From NCBI GenBank assembly GCA_035531675.1, contig DATKSL010000003.1, positions 124,001-188,000 on the forward strand: 64,000 nt of DNA. Direction: 5' to 3'. The stretch comes from JAJPIG01 sp035531675. Lineage in GTDB: Bacteria > Desulfobacterota > Binatia > Binatales > Binataceae. Both the position numbers and the translations under genes were made by a program. Of the stretch, positions 54,601 through 62,334 are shown piece after piece. Positions within the stretch are counted from its first letter, which is position 1; each line of letters begins with the position of its first letter. The notes under the pieces are model-generated. The model was given only the letters and a program-made list of their open reading frames with translations, did not search any database and was not told the origin of the DNA.

Positions 54601-54814
54601 CTAGCGTAAAGAAGCGCTCGTAACGGAACGTGATATTATCTTCCATGTCGAGCGGCGGCATCCCCTGATAAAAGGTCGCCACCACCACGGCCGGTATCTT
54701 GATTTCCGGAAACACGTCCACCGGCATCCGCGGGTACGCGGTGATACCGAGGATAGTTATGATTAGCGCTCCGACGATTATCGTGTACGGATTGCGCAGT
54801 GAGAACGACGGCAT
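51689..54814 (-). CDS. RND-family efflux transporter permease
   Basis: A 1041-residue inner-membrane RND pump with 12 TM helices and two large periplasmic loops, of the HAE/MdtB-like group rather than CusA. TM4 carries one acidic residue, Asp398, followed by Asn399 (AIGRLIDNSVIV), where AcrB has two Asp. In TM10 the AcrB lysine position is Ser949 (GIAVSNAILL). The proton relay must therefore differ from AcrB. GAGG precedes the ATG. First gene of the RND-MFP-TolC operon; substrate unknown. Confidence 0.93.
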   Translation of the reverse strand: MPSFSLRNPYTIIVGALIITILGITAYPRMPVDVFPEIKIPAVVVATFYQGMPPLDMEDNITFRYERFFTLGSNIQHIESRSLPGVSIIKVFFQPGTNVQAAASQMGTLAMADLGVMPPGTLPPLVLQYDASSLPVVLVTVEGAGYTETQLEDQARYNVRNQLATVPGASVPIPFGGKFRQIMAYVNSEALQARGMSLMSVVHSLDQSNLILPAGDAKIGSKDYYIYSNSMIPKVADINNVPIKVGRGQAPVLMRDIGRVEDSSQIQYNQVLINGRPSVYIPILRQAGANTISVVDGVKKLLPHIFALPPGMKLKTIFDQSVYIRDAIASLEHEAVSGSVLASLMILIFLGSFRSTIAIFLSIPLSILAGVFGLYINGSTINIMTLGGFALAIGRLIDNSVIVLENINRHLAEGKEPKQAARDGAEEVALPVLAITLTTCVVFFPVMFLFGVAKYLFSALALAVVLSIGASYVVAMTLIPIYCARFLTAETAQEAEGGGAGAWGPLAVIMRAYERFASSYEHWLDAALDHKSIVIAGVAALFIVSAAIFPRLGTQLFPQTDAGIFTINFRVPAGTRLELTSALARRMEKVVRKVIPPGELDTVVSNIGVSPSISAIYSPNSAEDSGFMMVSLKPNHQLSTWYYVARLKRAMAAQLPEIRTLFSSGSIIDAVLNFGKTAPIDLQFRGPRFGLLYHAARAAREQIKGLREVSQTFIPQESDYPTLDIQVDRVKAARLGLTQKDVISGVITALDSNLYIHPSIWINHKDNNDYFLTVQYKEAAQGFDSAQALKNIPVHAYRLEEGHAQSVLLRDVASIVRERHPSEADHYNIQREVDLLVSPRGQDLGGTQAAIKKALGTLRLPHGVSLDYLGSVAAMQASFASMDFGLLIAVVLVYLIMVAQFRSFLDPLIVMFAVPMGLIGVVWVLWVSNTTLNIESFMGIIYMVGIAVSNAILLVDFANQRRREGHPLRRATVEASRIRMRPIIITSLATVVGLLPIALTNGASAPLARAAVGGLAVSTVLALLLVPCVYELLYSRQEVQQ

Positions 54815-55316
54815 GTCACAACCTCAGGAGTGTTTGGCGCCCAGGCATGGGACGCCACGGCCTACGTAGTCGCAGGCGGCTGGTTTGAAGTGTGAAACGA
54901 AAACCGGCCATGGCGGGTTCCTCAGCCCCAGCGAGCGCGATTCCCGCTCAAGGCGTGAAAATCAGAACCATTCGCGTCGCTCGTCGCCGCGTCCCTACGC
55001 GACGATAAGACCAGGTAACAAAACCGAAACACATTAACCTTCGACACCCGAGATGGTGCTCCCACCCGATCGTAGGCGAACCGCGAAAACATCAATGGAC
55101 ACCGATACATTTCACTGCCAACTCCAAACTTGCGAACCGAGCATCGAGCGTCGGTTTGCGAGAACCCGTTCAGCGTTGTGGTTGGGCGCGGCGCTCGCGC
55201 GGGATGAAATCCCGAGCGCAAACGGCGCGACCGTTATCCTCGACGAGCGCGCAGGTCCGGCGCGTCAGCACGCACCAAGCCCTTGCGGTCGCGGAAGTCA
55301 GCCGCGGATTTAGAGG
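54815..55316. other. Intergenic region upstream of the RND operon
   Basis: About 500 bp with no gene I can support. A 99-codon minus-strand frame (54922-55221) has no signal, motif or family look. The promoter of the RND operon should lie in the first part. No regulator gene is adjacent. Confidence 0.5.
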
Positions 55317-55706
55317 TCAGAGCAGAGGATCGGGTGGAACCCGGTTGGAACCGAGCTTAAGGCGCGGAAGCAGATGTGTGAGCGGGAGAACCGCGTCAGA
55401 AACTATTTCGATAACTGACGTGCTTCGCTCTAGACAGTCGAAGACCGGTATTTTCCCGGGCTCCCGGTAATTGGCAACGATCTCTTCGTGGGTGTTGTTA
55501 TCCGATTGGTCGAGAAACGAATTTCTCTCGGTCTGCCGGCGGAGGTCAGAAGTACGAAAATGATCAAGAAACTGATGAGGCTTCGGAGCCGGAAACGTCA
55601 ACAGAGTCACCAAGCCTGCCAGACAGGCGGCAACCCGTATGAATAATGTCAAACCTCGGAAGCGTGAATACACAAACACTGACATCCGAAAGCAGGATAG
55701 CCTCAC
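55317..55706 (-). CDS. Hypothetical protein with signal-like N-terminus
   Basis: A 129-residue ORF; residues about 17-40 (LFIRVAACLAGLVTLLTFPAP) look like a TM or signal segment. The rest is polar with no recognised motif. It lies in a low-density region between the RND operon and the BON-like gene, with lower GC than neighbours. It may be a small orphan gene or chance frame. Confidence 0.35.
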   Translation of the reverse strand: MRLSCFRMSVFVYSRFRGLTLFIRVAACLAGLVTLLTFPAPKPHQFLDHFRTSDLRRQTERNSFLDQSDNNTHEEIVANYREPGKIPVFDCLERSTSVIEIVSDAVLPLTHLLPRLKLGSNRVPPDPLL

Positions 55707-55806
55707 GGTTGAGAAACCTCAAGCGCCCACCGGGCGACCGCAAACTTAATCGCGAATGTTCGTGCCATTTCCGGCGTAAACCACTTTCGAGCGAGCCTGC
55801 AAATTA

Positions 55807-55812
55807 TATAAT
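55807..55812 (+). promoter_or_regulatory. Candidate -10 element for the BON-like gene
   Basis: A perfect TATAAT lies 31 bp before the ATG at 55844 in an AT-rich patch. The expected -35 region 17 bp upstream (near CTTTCG) is poor. Confidence 0.4.
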
Positions 55813-55843
55813 AAGAGCGATTTGACGGGGTGTTTACGGCACC

Positions 55844-56380
55844 ATGAACAGTTTGCAAAGTTGCCTTGCCGCGCTGGCGGCCGCTCGGCGTCGCCCGCGA
55901 TTCGCAGCCGTAGCACTGATCGTGATGCTAGTAATCGGCGGCGCTGTTATGAATGCCGCAGCGCAGAGTTATACCGTTGATCAGTCGACCAGCCAGGCGT
56001 TAACCAGCTACCTCCGCGAGCATCACCTGCCCCTGGTCGGCGCGTCGGTCGCTAAAGCAGGCGACGGCAGCACACGAGTGATGCTCTACGGTTATGTTGC
56101 CACGCAGCAAGGCAAGCGCAACGCGGCGGCGCGGGCGGCTACATATTTTAAGAACGATCCGCGCATTGCGCTGGTCAATCGGATCACCGTCAACCCGGAG
56201 ATCAGGGATCTCGGCTCGAGCAGCGCGGCGGCGGCTGCGCCCGAGTCCGGGGGTTACTCGGCACCTGCCGCTTCCTCGTCGTCGGGTGCTCTCACGTGGG
56301 ATCAGGTCTATCGGGAGATTCAGCAGGGCGGTATTCATCCGGCGCCCGACCCCGGCGGCGGATCGTCCTCGGCCTGGTAG
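55844..56380 (+). CDS. Secreted BON-domain-like protein, unknown
   Basis: A 178-residue exported protein: basic N-terminus, TM/signal segment (about 20-40, cleavage after AAAQ), then a small domain (43-120) with VMLYGYVATQQGKRNAAARA and NRITVNPEI, in the alpha-beta-beta pattern and V.L.G.V..Q..K layout of BON domains. A Ser/Ala/Gly-rich C-terminal half and a Trp as last residue follow. BON domains often bind phospholipid membranes. Assignment is by pattern, moderate. Confidence 0.6.
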   Translation: MNSLQSCLAALAAARRRPRFAAVALIVMLVIGGAVMNAAAQSYTVDQSTSQALTSYLREHHLPLVGASVAKAGDGSTRVMLYGYVATQQGKRNAAARAATYFKNDPRIALVNRITVNPEIRDLGSSSAAAAAPESGGYSAPAASSSSGALTWDQVYREIQQGGIHPAPDPGGGSSSAW

Positions 56381-56424
56381 CAGCGGTCGCGATTGCGCCG
56401 CGGCATGATAGGATTTCGAGCGCC

Positions 56425-58443
56425 GTGGCTGACAAGGTAATCGTGCTTCGCGATGCCCCGGCGAGTGCCGGGAGCGGAAGCTTCAGCATCCGCTACGCCG
56501 AGCTGCTCAACCCCGCCCAGCTCGATGCCGTGTGCCATCGCGATGGACCGTTGCTGGTGGTGGCGGGCGCGGGCTCCGGCAAGACCCGCACCCTCATCTA
56601 CCGGGTCGCCCGGCTGATCGAGAGCGGCGTGCCGCCCGGCGCCATCCTGCTGCTGACCTTCACCCGCCGCGCGTCCCAGGAGATGCTCCGGCGGGTCGAG
56701 GGGCTGCTCGGCGAGCGCGCCCGGGGCGTCGCCGGCGGGACCTTTCATTCTTTTGCGAACACCGTGCTGCGCCGCTTCGGCGCGCCGCTTGGCCTCAAGC
56801 CCAATTTCACGATTCTGGATCGTTCGGACATGGAGGATGTTCTCAATCTGATTCGCACCCGGCTGGGACTGGCCTCGCGCGATCGCCGGTTTCCGAAGAA
56901 GAACACGCTGGCCGAAGTGATCAGCATGGCGCGCAACAAACGGCGCAGCCTGGCCGACGAAATCGCCGTCGATTTCCCGCATCTGGCCGAGTCCGAAGGT
57001 GAAATCCTGAAGATCGCGGAGCACTACGAAAGCTACAAACGCGAGCGCGGGCTGCTCGATTACGACGATTTGCTCTACCGGCTGGCCGAGTTGCTGCAAA
57101 ATCACGAGCCGGCGCGCCGGCGCCTGGCCGCTACCTATCGTTACATCATGATCGATGAGTACCAGGACACCAACCTGGTGCAGGCCGAGATCGTGCGGCT
57201 GCTGGGCGCCGGGCAGCGCAACGTGATGGCGGTGGGGGACGACGCCCAATCGATCTACTCGTTTCGGGGCGCCAACTTCCGCAACATCCTGGAGTTCCCC
57301 AACCTCTTCCCCGGCACGCGCATCGTCAAGCTGGAAGAGAACTACCGCTCCTTCCAGGGCATCCTCGACGTCGCCAACGAAGTCATTTCGCGCGCCACCG
57401 AGCGCTACACCAAGGCGCTGTTCACGCAGCGCCGCGGCGAGCTACGCCCGTTGCTGGTGCGCGCGCAGGACGAGCACATGCAGTCGCGATTCGTTGCCCA
57501 GCGCATCCTCGAACTGCGCGAGGAAGGTACCGCGCTCGGCGAGATCGCCGTGCTGTTCCGCTCAAGCTTCCATGCGTTCGATCTCGAACTTGAGTTGCAG
57601 CGCCGCGACATCCCGTTCGTCAAGCGCGGCGGCTTCAAGTTCATCGAAACCGCTCACATCAAGGACGTGCTGGCCCATCTGCGCGTGGTCGCCAACCCGA
57701 CCGATCCGGTTTCATGGTTGCGCATCCTGATGCTGGTGCCCGGCATTGGGCAGCGCGGCGCCGAGCGTCTGATCGAGGTGGTTGCGGGCGCCGACGATCC
57801 TACTGCGGCGCTGGCCTCGGCGATCGGCGGCAAGCGCGACGCGCGCACCGGATCGGCCGCGGCCGGCGCGCGGCTGATAACGCTTTTCCAGGAACTGCGC
57901 GATGAGGCGAAGAAGCCGGCGGACCAGGTCGGGATGGTGCTCGAATACTACCTGCCGCTGATGCGCGAGGCCTATCCCGACGACTACCCCAAGCGCCAGC
58001 GCGACCTCGAGCATTTCCACACCATCACCGGCCGCTATCGAAGCCTCCAATCGATGCTGGCCGACATGGCGCTGGAGCCGCCGACCGACTCGCTTGGCGA
58101 CGTGCTCGCGGTCGATACCGACGAGGGCTACCTGACACTCAGCACCATCCATTCGGCCAAGGGGCTCGAATGGCGGGCGGTGTTCCTGATCTGGGCGGCC
58201 GACGGCCGCTTCCCCGGTCCGATGAGCGTGGCGCCGGACGAGCTCGAAGAGGAGCGCCGGCTGATGTACGTGGCGAGCACGCGCGCGCGCGACGAACTCT
58301 ACCTGACTTATCCGATCCAGATGTTCGACCGTAACACGGGCTATGTGCTGGGCCGCGCCTCGCGCTTTCTCGAAGATCTCGCGCCGGAAATCCTGCCCGC
58401 CGCGACCCTGGAAGAGGCCGACGAAAATCCGCCCGGGAACTAG
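56425..58443 (+). CDS. UvrD/Rep/PcrA-type superfamily 1 DNA helicase
   Basis: A 672-residue SF1A 3'-5' helicase. Motif I AGAGSGKT is at 47-54; motif II IDEYQDTN, motif III VGDDAQSIYSFRGA, motif IV/V TIHSAKGLEWRAVF and motif VI ARDELYLTYP follow in order. GTG 56425 is chosen since the earlier frame overlaps the BON-like gene without helicase similarity. It is shorter than UvrD, ending soon after motif VI without the C-terminal Tudor-like tail, so closer to Rep-like or PcrA-short forms. The stop codon interlocks with the convergent LLM gene. Confidence 0.92.
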   Translation: MADKVIVLRDAPASAGSGSFSIRYAELLNPAQLDAVCHRDGPLLVVAGAGSGKTRTLIYRVARLIESGVPPGAILLLTFTRRASQEMLRRVEGLLGERARGVAGGTFHSFANTVLRRFGAPLGLKPNFTILDRSDMEDVLNLIRTRLGLASRDRRFPKKNTLAEVISMARNKRRSLADEIAVDFPHLAESEGEILKIAEHYESYKRERGLLDYDDLLYRLAELLQNHEPARRRLAATYRYIMIDEYQDTNLVQAEIVRLLGAGQRNVMAVGDDAQSIYSFRGANFRNILEFPNLFPGTRIVKLEENYRSFQGILDVANEVISRATERYTKALFTQRRGELRPLLVRAQDEHMQSRFVAQRILELREEGTALGEIAVLFRSSFHAFDLELELQRRDIPFVKRGGFKFIETAHIKDVLAHLRVVANPTDPVSWLRILMLVPGIGQRGAERLIEVVAGADDPTAALASAIGGKRDARTGSAAAGARLITLFQELRDEAKKPADQVGMVLEYYLPLMREAYPDDYPKRQRDLEHFHTITGRYRSLQSMLADMALEPPTDSLGDVLAVDTDEGYLTLSTIHSAKGLEWRAVFLIWAADGRFPGPMSVAPDELEEERRLMYVASTRARDELYLTYPIQMFDRNTGYVLGRASRFLEDLAPEILPAATLEEADENPPGN

Positions 58444-59396
58444 GCGGCGACCTTCATGTAATGGCTCGCGATTTCGCGCCCGATCAGCTCCATCTGCTGC
58501 GGCCAGTCCTCGGGCGTCGCGATCGGCCACAGCACGAACTTGTCGAGTCCCGCGGCGACGTAATCCTGCATCCGCGCGATGATGTCGTCGGGCGAGCCGT
58601 AGACCGATCGCTTTAGCACCGCCTCGCCGTCGACCGCGCCGATTCGCCACAGCTTTGGATCGATTTCCTCGAGCGCGCGCTCCTTGGAGGTGCTGATACG
58701 GCAGCGCAGGATCAGCCCCGACTCGATGCGCGCGTGCTCGCGTCCGTAGCCCTTGGCGTATTCGCGAATCGCGGCCATGTGCGCGGCAAACTCATCGGGC
58801 GTCTGGAAGGAAGCGAAGTAGCCATCGCCCAGCCGCGCGGTGCGCATCAGTGCGCCTTTCGATTGGCCGCCGATCCAGAGATCGATGGTGCCGAAGTCGT
58901 TGTTGAGGCGCGGCGCCGGGCGCGGATCGATGGTGACGTTTTCGAAGTTGTAGAATTTGCCGGCGAAGCTGACCCGCGGTTCGAGCCAGACCTTGCGCAG
59001 GATCGCGATCCCTTCGTCGAGCCGCGCGCCCCGCGCTTCGAGCGGGATGCCGCAGGCCGCGTAATCCTCGAGGTTGGCGCCGGTTCCGACCGCCATCACG
59101 ATCCGGCCGCGGGCCAGATAGTCGAGCGAGGCGAAGGCCTTGGCGACGATCAGCGGATGGCGCAGATTGAGCAGATAGACGCTCGGTCCGAGCCTCATTT
59201 TCGAGGTCCGCGAGGCGATCAGCGAGAGCGTGGCAACCACGTCGAGCTCGGGCGTCGGCGCCAGCAGATGGTCGGAGAGCCAGAACGAATCGATGCCCCA
59301 TTCCTCGGCGCGCGCGGCGACCCGCGCGATGGTCTCGGGCTCGGGTAACCCGAGCCGCCACAGCCCCAATCCGACGCCGACCTTGATCTGTTTCAT
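58440..59396 (-). CDS. Luciferase-like (LLM class) F420-dependent type oxidoreductase 5
   Basis: A 318-residue barrel of the F420-dependent LLM branch: WGIDSFWLSDHLL, RTSKMRLGPSVYLLNLRHP and ARGRIVMAVGTGAN are family typical. ATG 59396 (MKQIKVGVG) has GGAG 9 nt upstream, whereas ATG 59411 is possible and would add MERPA. Substrate unknown. Convergent with the helicase (4-bp interlocked stops), divergent from the metallo-beta-lactamase gene. Confidence 0.87.
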   Translation of the reverse strand: MKQIKVGVGLGLWRLGLPEPETIARVAARAEEWGIDSFWLSDHLLAPTPELDVVATLSLIASRTSKMRLGPSVYLLNLRHPLIVAKAFASLDYLARGRIVMAVGTGANLEDYAACGIPLEARGARLDEGIAILRKVWLEPRVSFAGKFYNFENVTIDPRPAPRLNNDFGTIDLWIGGQSKGALMRTARLGDGYFASFQTPDEFAAHMAAIREYAKGYGREHARIESGLILRCRISTSKERALEEIDPKLWRIGAVDGEAVLKRSVYGSPDDIIARMQDYVAAGLDKFVLWPIATPEDWPQQMELIGREIASHYMKVAA

Positions 59397-59455
59397 GGCA
59401 GGGCGCTCCATCGTTTGCCTGACTGTTGCGTAGATACTAACATGCGGCGCACCCG

Positions 59456-60229
59456 ATGAACTCGCGACAATCCCCTCGCAGCGATCCTTCGGTCCGGGTG
59501 ACCATCCTCGGCACGGGCGATGCGTTTTCGAGCCATGGCCGGTTCAACGCGGGCTACCTGATCGAAGCCGGCGGCTACCGTATCCTGATGGAAGCCGGCC
59601 CCACTATCCTGGCGTCCCTGAAACGGGCCGAAATTCGCCCCGCCGATATCGATCTTATATTGATTAGCCATCTGCACGGCGACCACTTCGCAGGCCTGCC
59701 GTTCCTGTTCCTGGAGTATACTTACGAGAGTCCGCGCCGGACCAGGCCGACGATCGTCGGGCCACAATACCTCGAAAGCCGCACGCTGACCCTGGTGCGC
59801 ACGATGTTTCCGGGCACCGCGGCGGTGCAACTCGCGCGCGACAGCCGCTGGGTAGTGATCGAGCCGGGCGACAAGCGCCGCTTCGGACCGGTCCGCATCG
59901 CGGCCATCCGCACGCCGCACATGAAACGTTACAAGTCGCTGGCCTTCCGCCTCGAGCTCGGCGGCCGCACGATCGTCTTCTCGGGCGATACCGGCTGGAC
60001 CGAAGATCTGATCCCGTTCGCCGCCGGCGCCGACCTGTTCCTGTGCGAATGCACCTACTTCGAAAGCGCGCACCTCGACTTCCATCTCAACTATCCGCGG
60101 CTCGAGCGGGAACGCGACCGCCTCAAGGTCAAACGGATGGTGCTGACCCATCTGGGACGCGAAGTGCTGGATCGCGGGTCCGAGGTCGCGATGGAGATCG
60201 GTTCGGACGGCATGCGGATCGAGGTCTAG
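59456..60229 (+). CDS. Metallo-beta-lactamase fold hydrolase (RNase Z-like branch)
   Basis: A 257-residue MBL-fold protein. The zinc motif SHLHGDH is at 71-77 (His72, His74, Asp76, His77); further ligands are the TPHMK histidine (about 156), Asp in FSGDTGW (about 178) and the C-terminal LTHLG histidine (about 229). The pattern of the GTGDAFSSHGRFNAGYLIE start fits the RNase Z/phnP/arylsulfatase-like branch. Exact substrate cannot be told. Head of a plus-strand row with fabI and gloB. Confidence 0.88.
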   Translation: MNSRQSPRSDPSVRVTILGTGDAFSSHGRFNAGYLIEAGGYRILMEAGPTILASLKRAEIRPADIDLILISHLHGDHFAGLPFLFLEYTYESPRRTRPTIVGPQYLESRTLTLVRTMFPGTAAVQLARDSRWVVIEPGDKRRFGPVRIAAIRTPHMKRYKSLAFRLELGGRTIVFSGDTGWTEDLIPFAAGADLFLCECTYFESAHLDFHLNYPRLERERDRLKVKRMVLTHLGREVLDRGSEVAMEIGSDGMRIEV

Positions 60230-60312
60230 CTGAGCACTCGACCGGGCCTCGCCGACCGGCTTATGCTCGCATGGTCCGCCAAGGCGGCACTGACCCCCGG
60301 GGAGCATCGTCA

Positions 60313-61083
60313 ATGGGAATTGCTGATGGAAAGAGCGCGCTGGTGGTCGGCGTCGCCAACGACAAGAGCCTGGCGTTTGCGATCGCGCAGCAGTTGCGGG
60401 CGCAGGGGGCGGCCGTCGCGCTCACCTACCAGGGCGAAATCCTCGAGAAGCGCGTGCGGCCGCTGGCCGAGCAGATCGGCGCCGAGGTGATCGGCGAGCT
60501 CGACGTCAACGACGACGCGCAGATCGGCGCCGTGATGACGCGGGTGGGCGAAAAGTTCGGCGGGCTCGACATGCTGGTGCACGCCGTGGCGTTCGCCGAG
60601 CGCGAGGATCTGCGCGATCGCTTTCTGACCGTCAACCGCGCGAACTTTTCGCGGGCGCTTGAGATCAGCGCCTACTCGCTGGTTGCGCTGGCGCGCGCGG
60701 CGGAAGGGCTGATGGAGACGCGCGGGGGCGGCTCGATCCTGACGCTCAGCTATCTGGGCGCGGTCCGCGCGATCCCCAACTACAATGTGATGGGTGTGGC
60801 AAAGGCGGCTCTGGAAGCCTGCGTGCGCTATTTGGCGATGGATCTCGGCGGCAAGGGGATCCGCATCAACGCGCTCAGCGCCGGCCCGGCCCGCACGCTC
60901 TCATCCTCGGCCATCCGCGACTACTTCACCATGGCCCATCACGTCGAGGAGCACGCCCCGCTCAAGCGCGCGATGAAGACCGAGGAAGTCGGCAAGATGG
61001 CCAGCGTGCTGCTGAGCGACCTGGCCAGCGGCGTCACCGGCCAGACCATCTACGTCGACGTGGGCTATAATATCGTCGGCTGA
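60313..61083 (+). CDS. fabI: Enoyl-[acyl-carrier-protein] reductase (NADH), FabI
   Basis: A 256-residue FabI of the SDR superfamily, the last step of fatty-acid elongation. VVGVANDKSLAFAIAQ holds the NADH loop (11-26). The catalytic Tyr157 and Lys164 stand in the Y-x6-K spacing (NYNVMGVAKAALE), with Tyr147 before (LTLSYLGAVRAIP). ATG 60313 has GGGGAGCATC upstream. 83 bp after the MBL gene. Normal length; target of triclosan-type inhibitors in other species. Confidence 0.95.
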   Translation: MGIADGKSALVVGVANDKSLAFAIAQQLRAQGAAVALTYQGEILEKRVRPLAEQIGAEVIGELDVNDDAQIGAVMTRVGEKFGGLDMLVHAVAFAEREDLRDRFLTVNRANFSRALEISAYSLVALARAAEGLMETRGGGSILTLSYLGAVRAIPNYNVMGVAKAALEACVRYLAMDLGGKGIRINALSAGPARTLSSSAIRDYFTMAHHVEEHAPLKRAMKTEEVGKMASVLLSDLASGVTGQTIYVDVGYNIVG

Positions 61084-61107
61084 GGTTTATCCAAGGGAGC
61101 GTTCGCG

Positions 61108-61884
61108 ATGGCAATAATTCCAGTCCCGCAGCTCAAAGATAATTTCGCCTATCTGGTGGTCGACGAAGCCGCCACGCAGTGTGCCGTGGTGGATTGCGCC
61201 GAAGCCGACAAGGTGTTGGCGGCGGTCAAACGTGAGGGCTTGCGGCTCACCGCCGTGCTTTCGACCCATTGGCATCCCGACCACGTGGGCGGCAACCTCG
61301 ACCTGGTGAAGGCCGTGCCGGGACTTAAAGTCTTCGGCGCGCGCGCGGAGAATGGCAGGATTCCGGCGCTGACCGACCCGGTCGACGACGGCGACGTGAT
61401 CCAGGTCGTGTCGTTCGAGGCGCGCGTAATCGGCATCCCGGCGCATACCAACGGCCACGTCGCCTATTATCTCCCGGCGCTGAAGGCGGTCTTCTCGGGC
61501 GATACGCTGTTTATCGCCGGATGCGGCCGGGTTTTCGAGGGCAAGGCCGACACCATGCTAGCGTCGCTGCGCAAGCTTGCCGCGCTGCCCGACGACACCC
61601 GCGTCTACTGCGGCCATGAGTACACCCAGCGCAATCTCGAGTTCGCGCTGACGCTCGAGCCCAACAATCCCGACCTGAAATCCAAGTACGAGTGGACGCT
61701 TAAGACGCGGGCCGCGGGCCAGTGGACGATTCCCTCGAGCATCGGCGACGAGAAGCGCTTCAATCCGTTTCTGCGCGTCGACAGCCCCGAGTTGCGCGCC
61801 AATCTGAAGCAGCGCGACCCCGCGCTGACGGACGATCCAGTGGCGATCTTTGCGCGCGCGCGCGAACTGAAAGATCACTTCTAG
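61108..61884 (+). CDS. gloB: Hydroxyacylglutathione hydrolase (glyoxalase II)
   Basis: A 258-residue metallo-beta-lactamase fold enzyme. Zinc site STHWHPDH (52-59), IPAHTNGHVAYY, FSGDTLFIAGCGR and YCGHEYTQRNL fit glyoxalase II, which releases lactate from S-lactoylglutathione. The C-terminal HAGH-type helical domain is present (about 170-258). Start ATG 61108 with AAGGGAG upstream, 24 bp after fabI. Confidence 0.93.
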   Translation: MAIIPVPQLKDNFAYLVVDEAATQCAVVDCAEADKVLAAVKREGLRLTAVLSTHWHPDHVGGNLDLVKAVPGLKVFGARAENGRIPALTDPVDDGDVIQVVSFEARVIGIPAHTNGHVAYYLPALKAVFSGDTLFIAGCGRVFEGKADTMLASLRKLAALPDDTRVYCGHEYTQRNLEFALTLEPNNPDLKSKYEWTLKTRAAGQWTIPSSIGDEKRFNPFLRVDSPELRANLKQRDPALTDDPVAIFARARELKDHF

Positions 61885-61917
61885 CGCCCGCGACCGCGGC
61901 CGGTGCGCGAGCGGCGG

Positions 61918-62334
61918 TTAGAACGGCTGCATTATCACCATCAGGAGAATCCCGAGCAGCACCACGCTCACCATGCCGTGGATGACCTGGAACTCGCGAC
62001 GCACGGCGGCCGCCGGCCGTTCGCCGATTCGCCGGCTGCGCAGGTACATCCAGACATGCAGCGCGATGAGGACGGCGACCAGGCCGAGCTTCGCGTGCAT
62101 CCACCCATGCCGCATCACCTCCGGATCGCTTATCACCAGCAGAATTCCGAAGACGATAGTTATCGCCGCGCCGGCGTTGCACGCCGAGTTGAAGAGCCGC
62201 TGCGCGAGCCTGAGAATCGCCGCCTGTCCGGCGCCGGTCTCCTCAGCCGCCGCCGCCAGCATCATGCTGACGATCAAGAGGCCGCCGATCCAGAAAATCA
62301 CGCCGAACAAATGAAAAACGATAAACCATTTCAC
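61918..62334 (-). CDS. HemJ/CopD-like small integral membrane protein
   Basis: A 138-residue protein with four TM helices. VKWFIVFHLFGVIFWIGGLL in TM1 and the GWMHAKLGLV motif in TM3 match the HemJ (protoporphyrinogen oxidase)/CopD-like pattern of conserved His and His-x-Lys. The start is GTG at 62334, which overlaps the MFS stop in GTGA, with GAGGGG upstream; a longer frame exists upstream but it is shadow of the MFS gene. HemJ identity is plausible next to hemL-bearing genome but not certain. Confidence 0.72.
   Translation of the reverse strand: MKWFIVFHLFGVIFWIGGLLIVSMMLAAAAEETGAGQAAILRLAQRLFNSACNAGAAITIVFGILLVISDPEVMRHGWMHAKLGLVAVLIALHVWMYLRSRRIGERPAAAVRREFQVIHGMVSVVLLGILLMVIMQPF

Noticed and set aside
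54922..55221. 99-codon minus-strand frame
   Set aside because: No signal, domain or ribosome site; placed in a likely promoter region.
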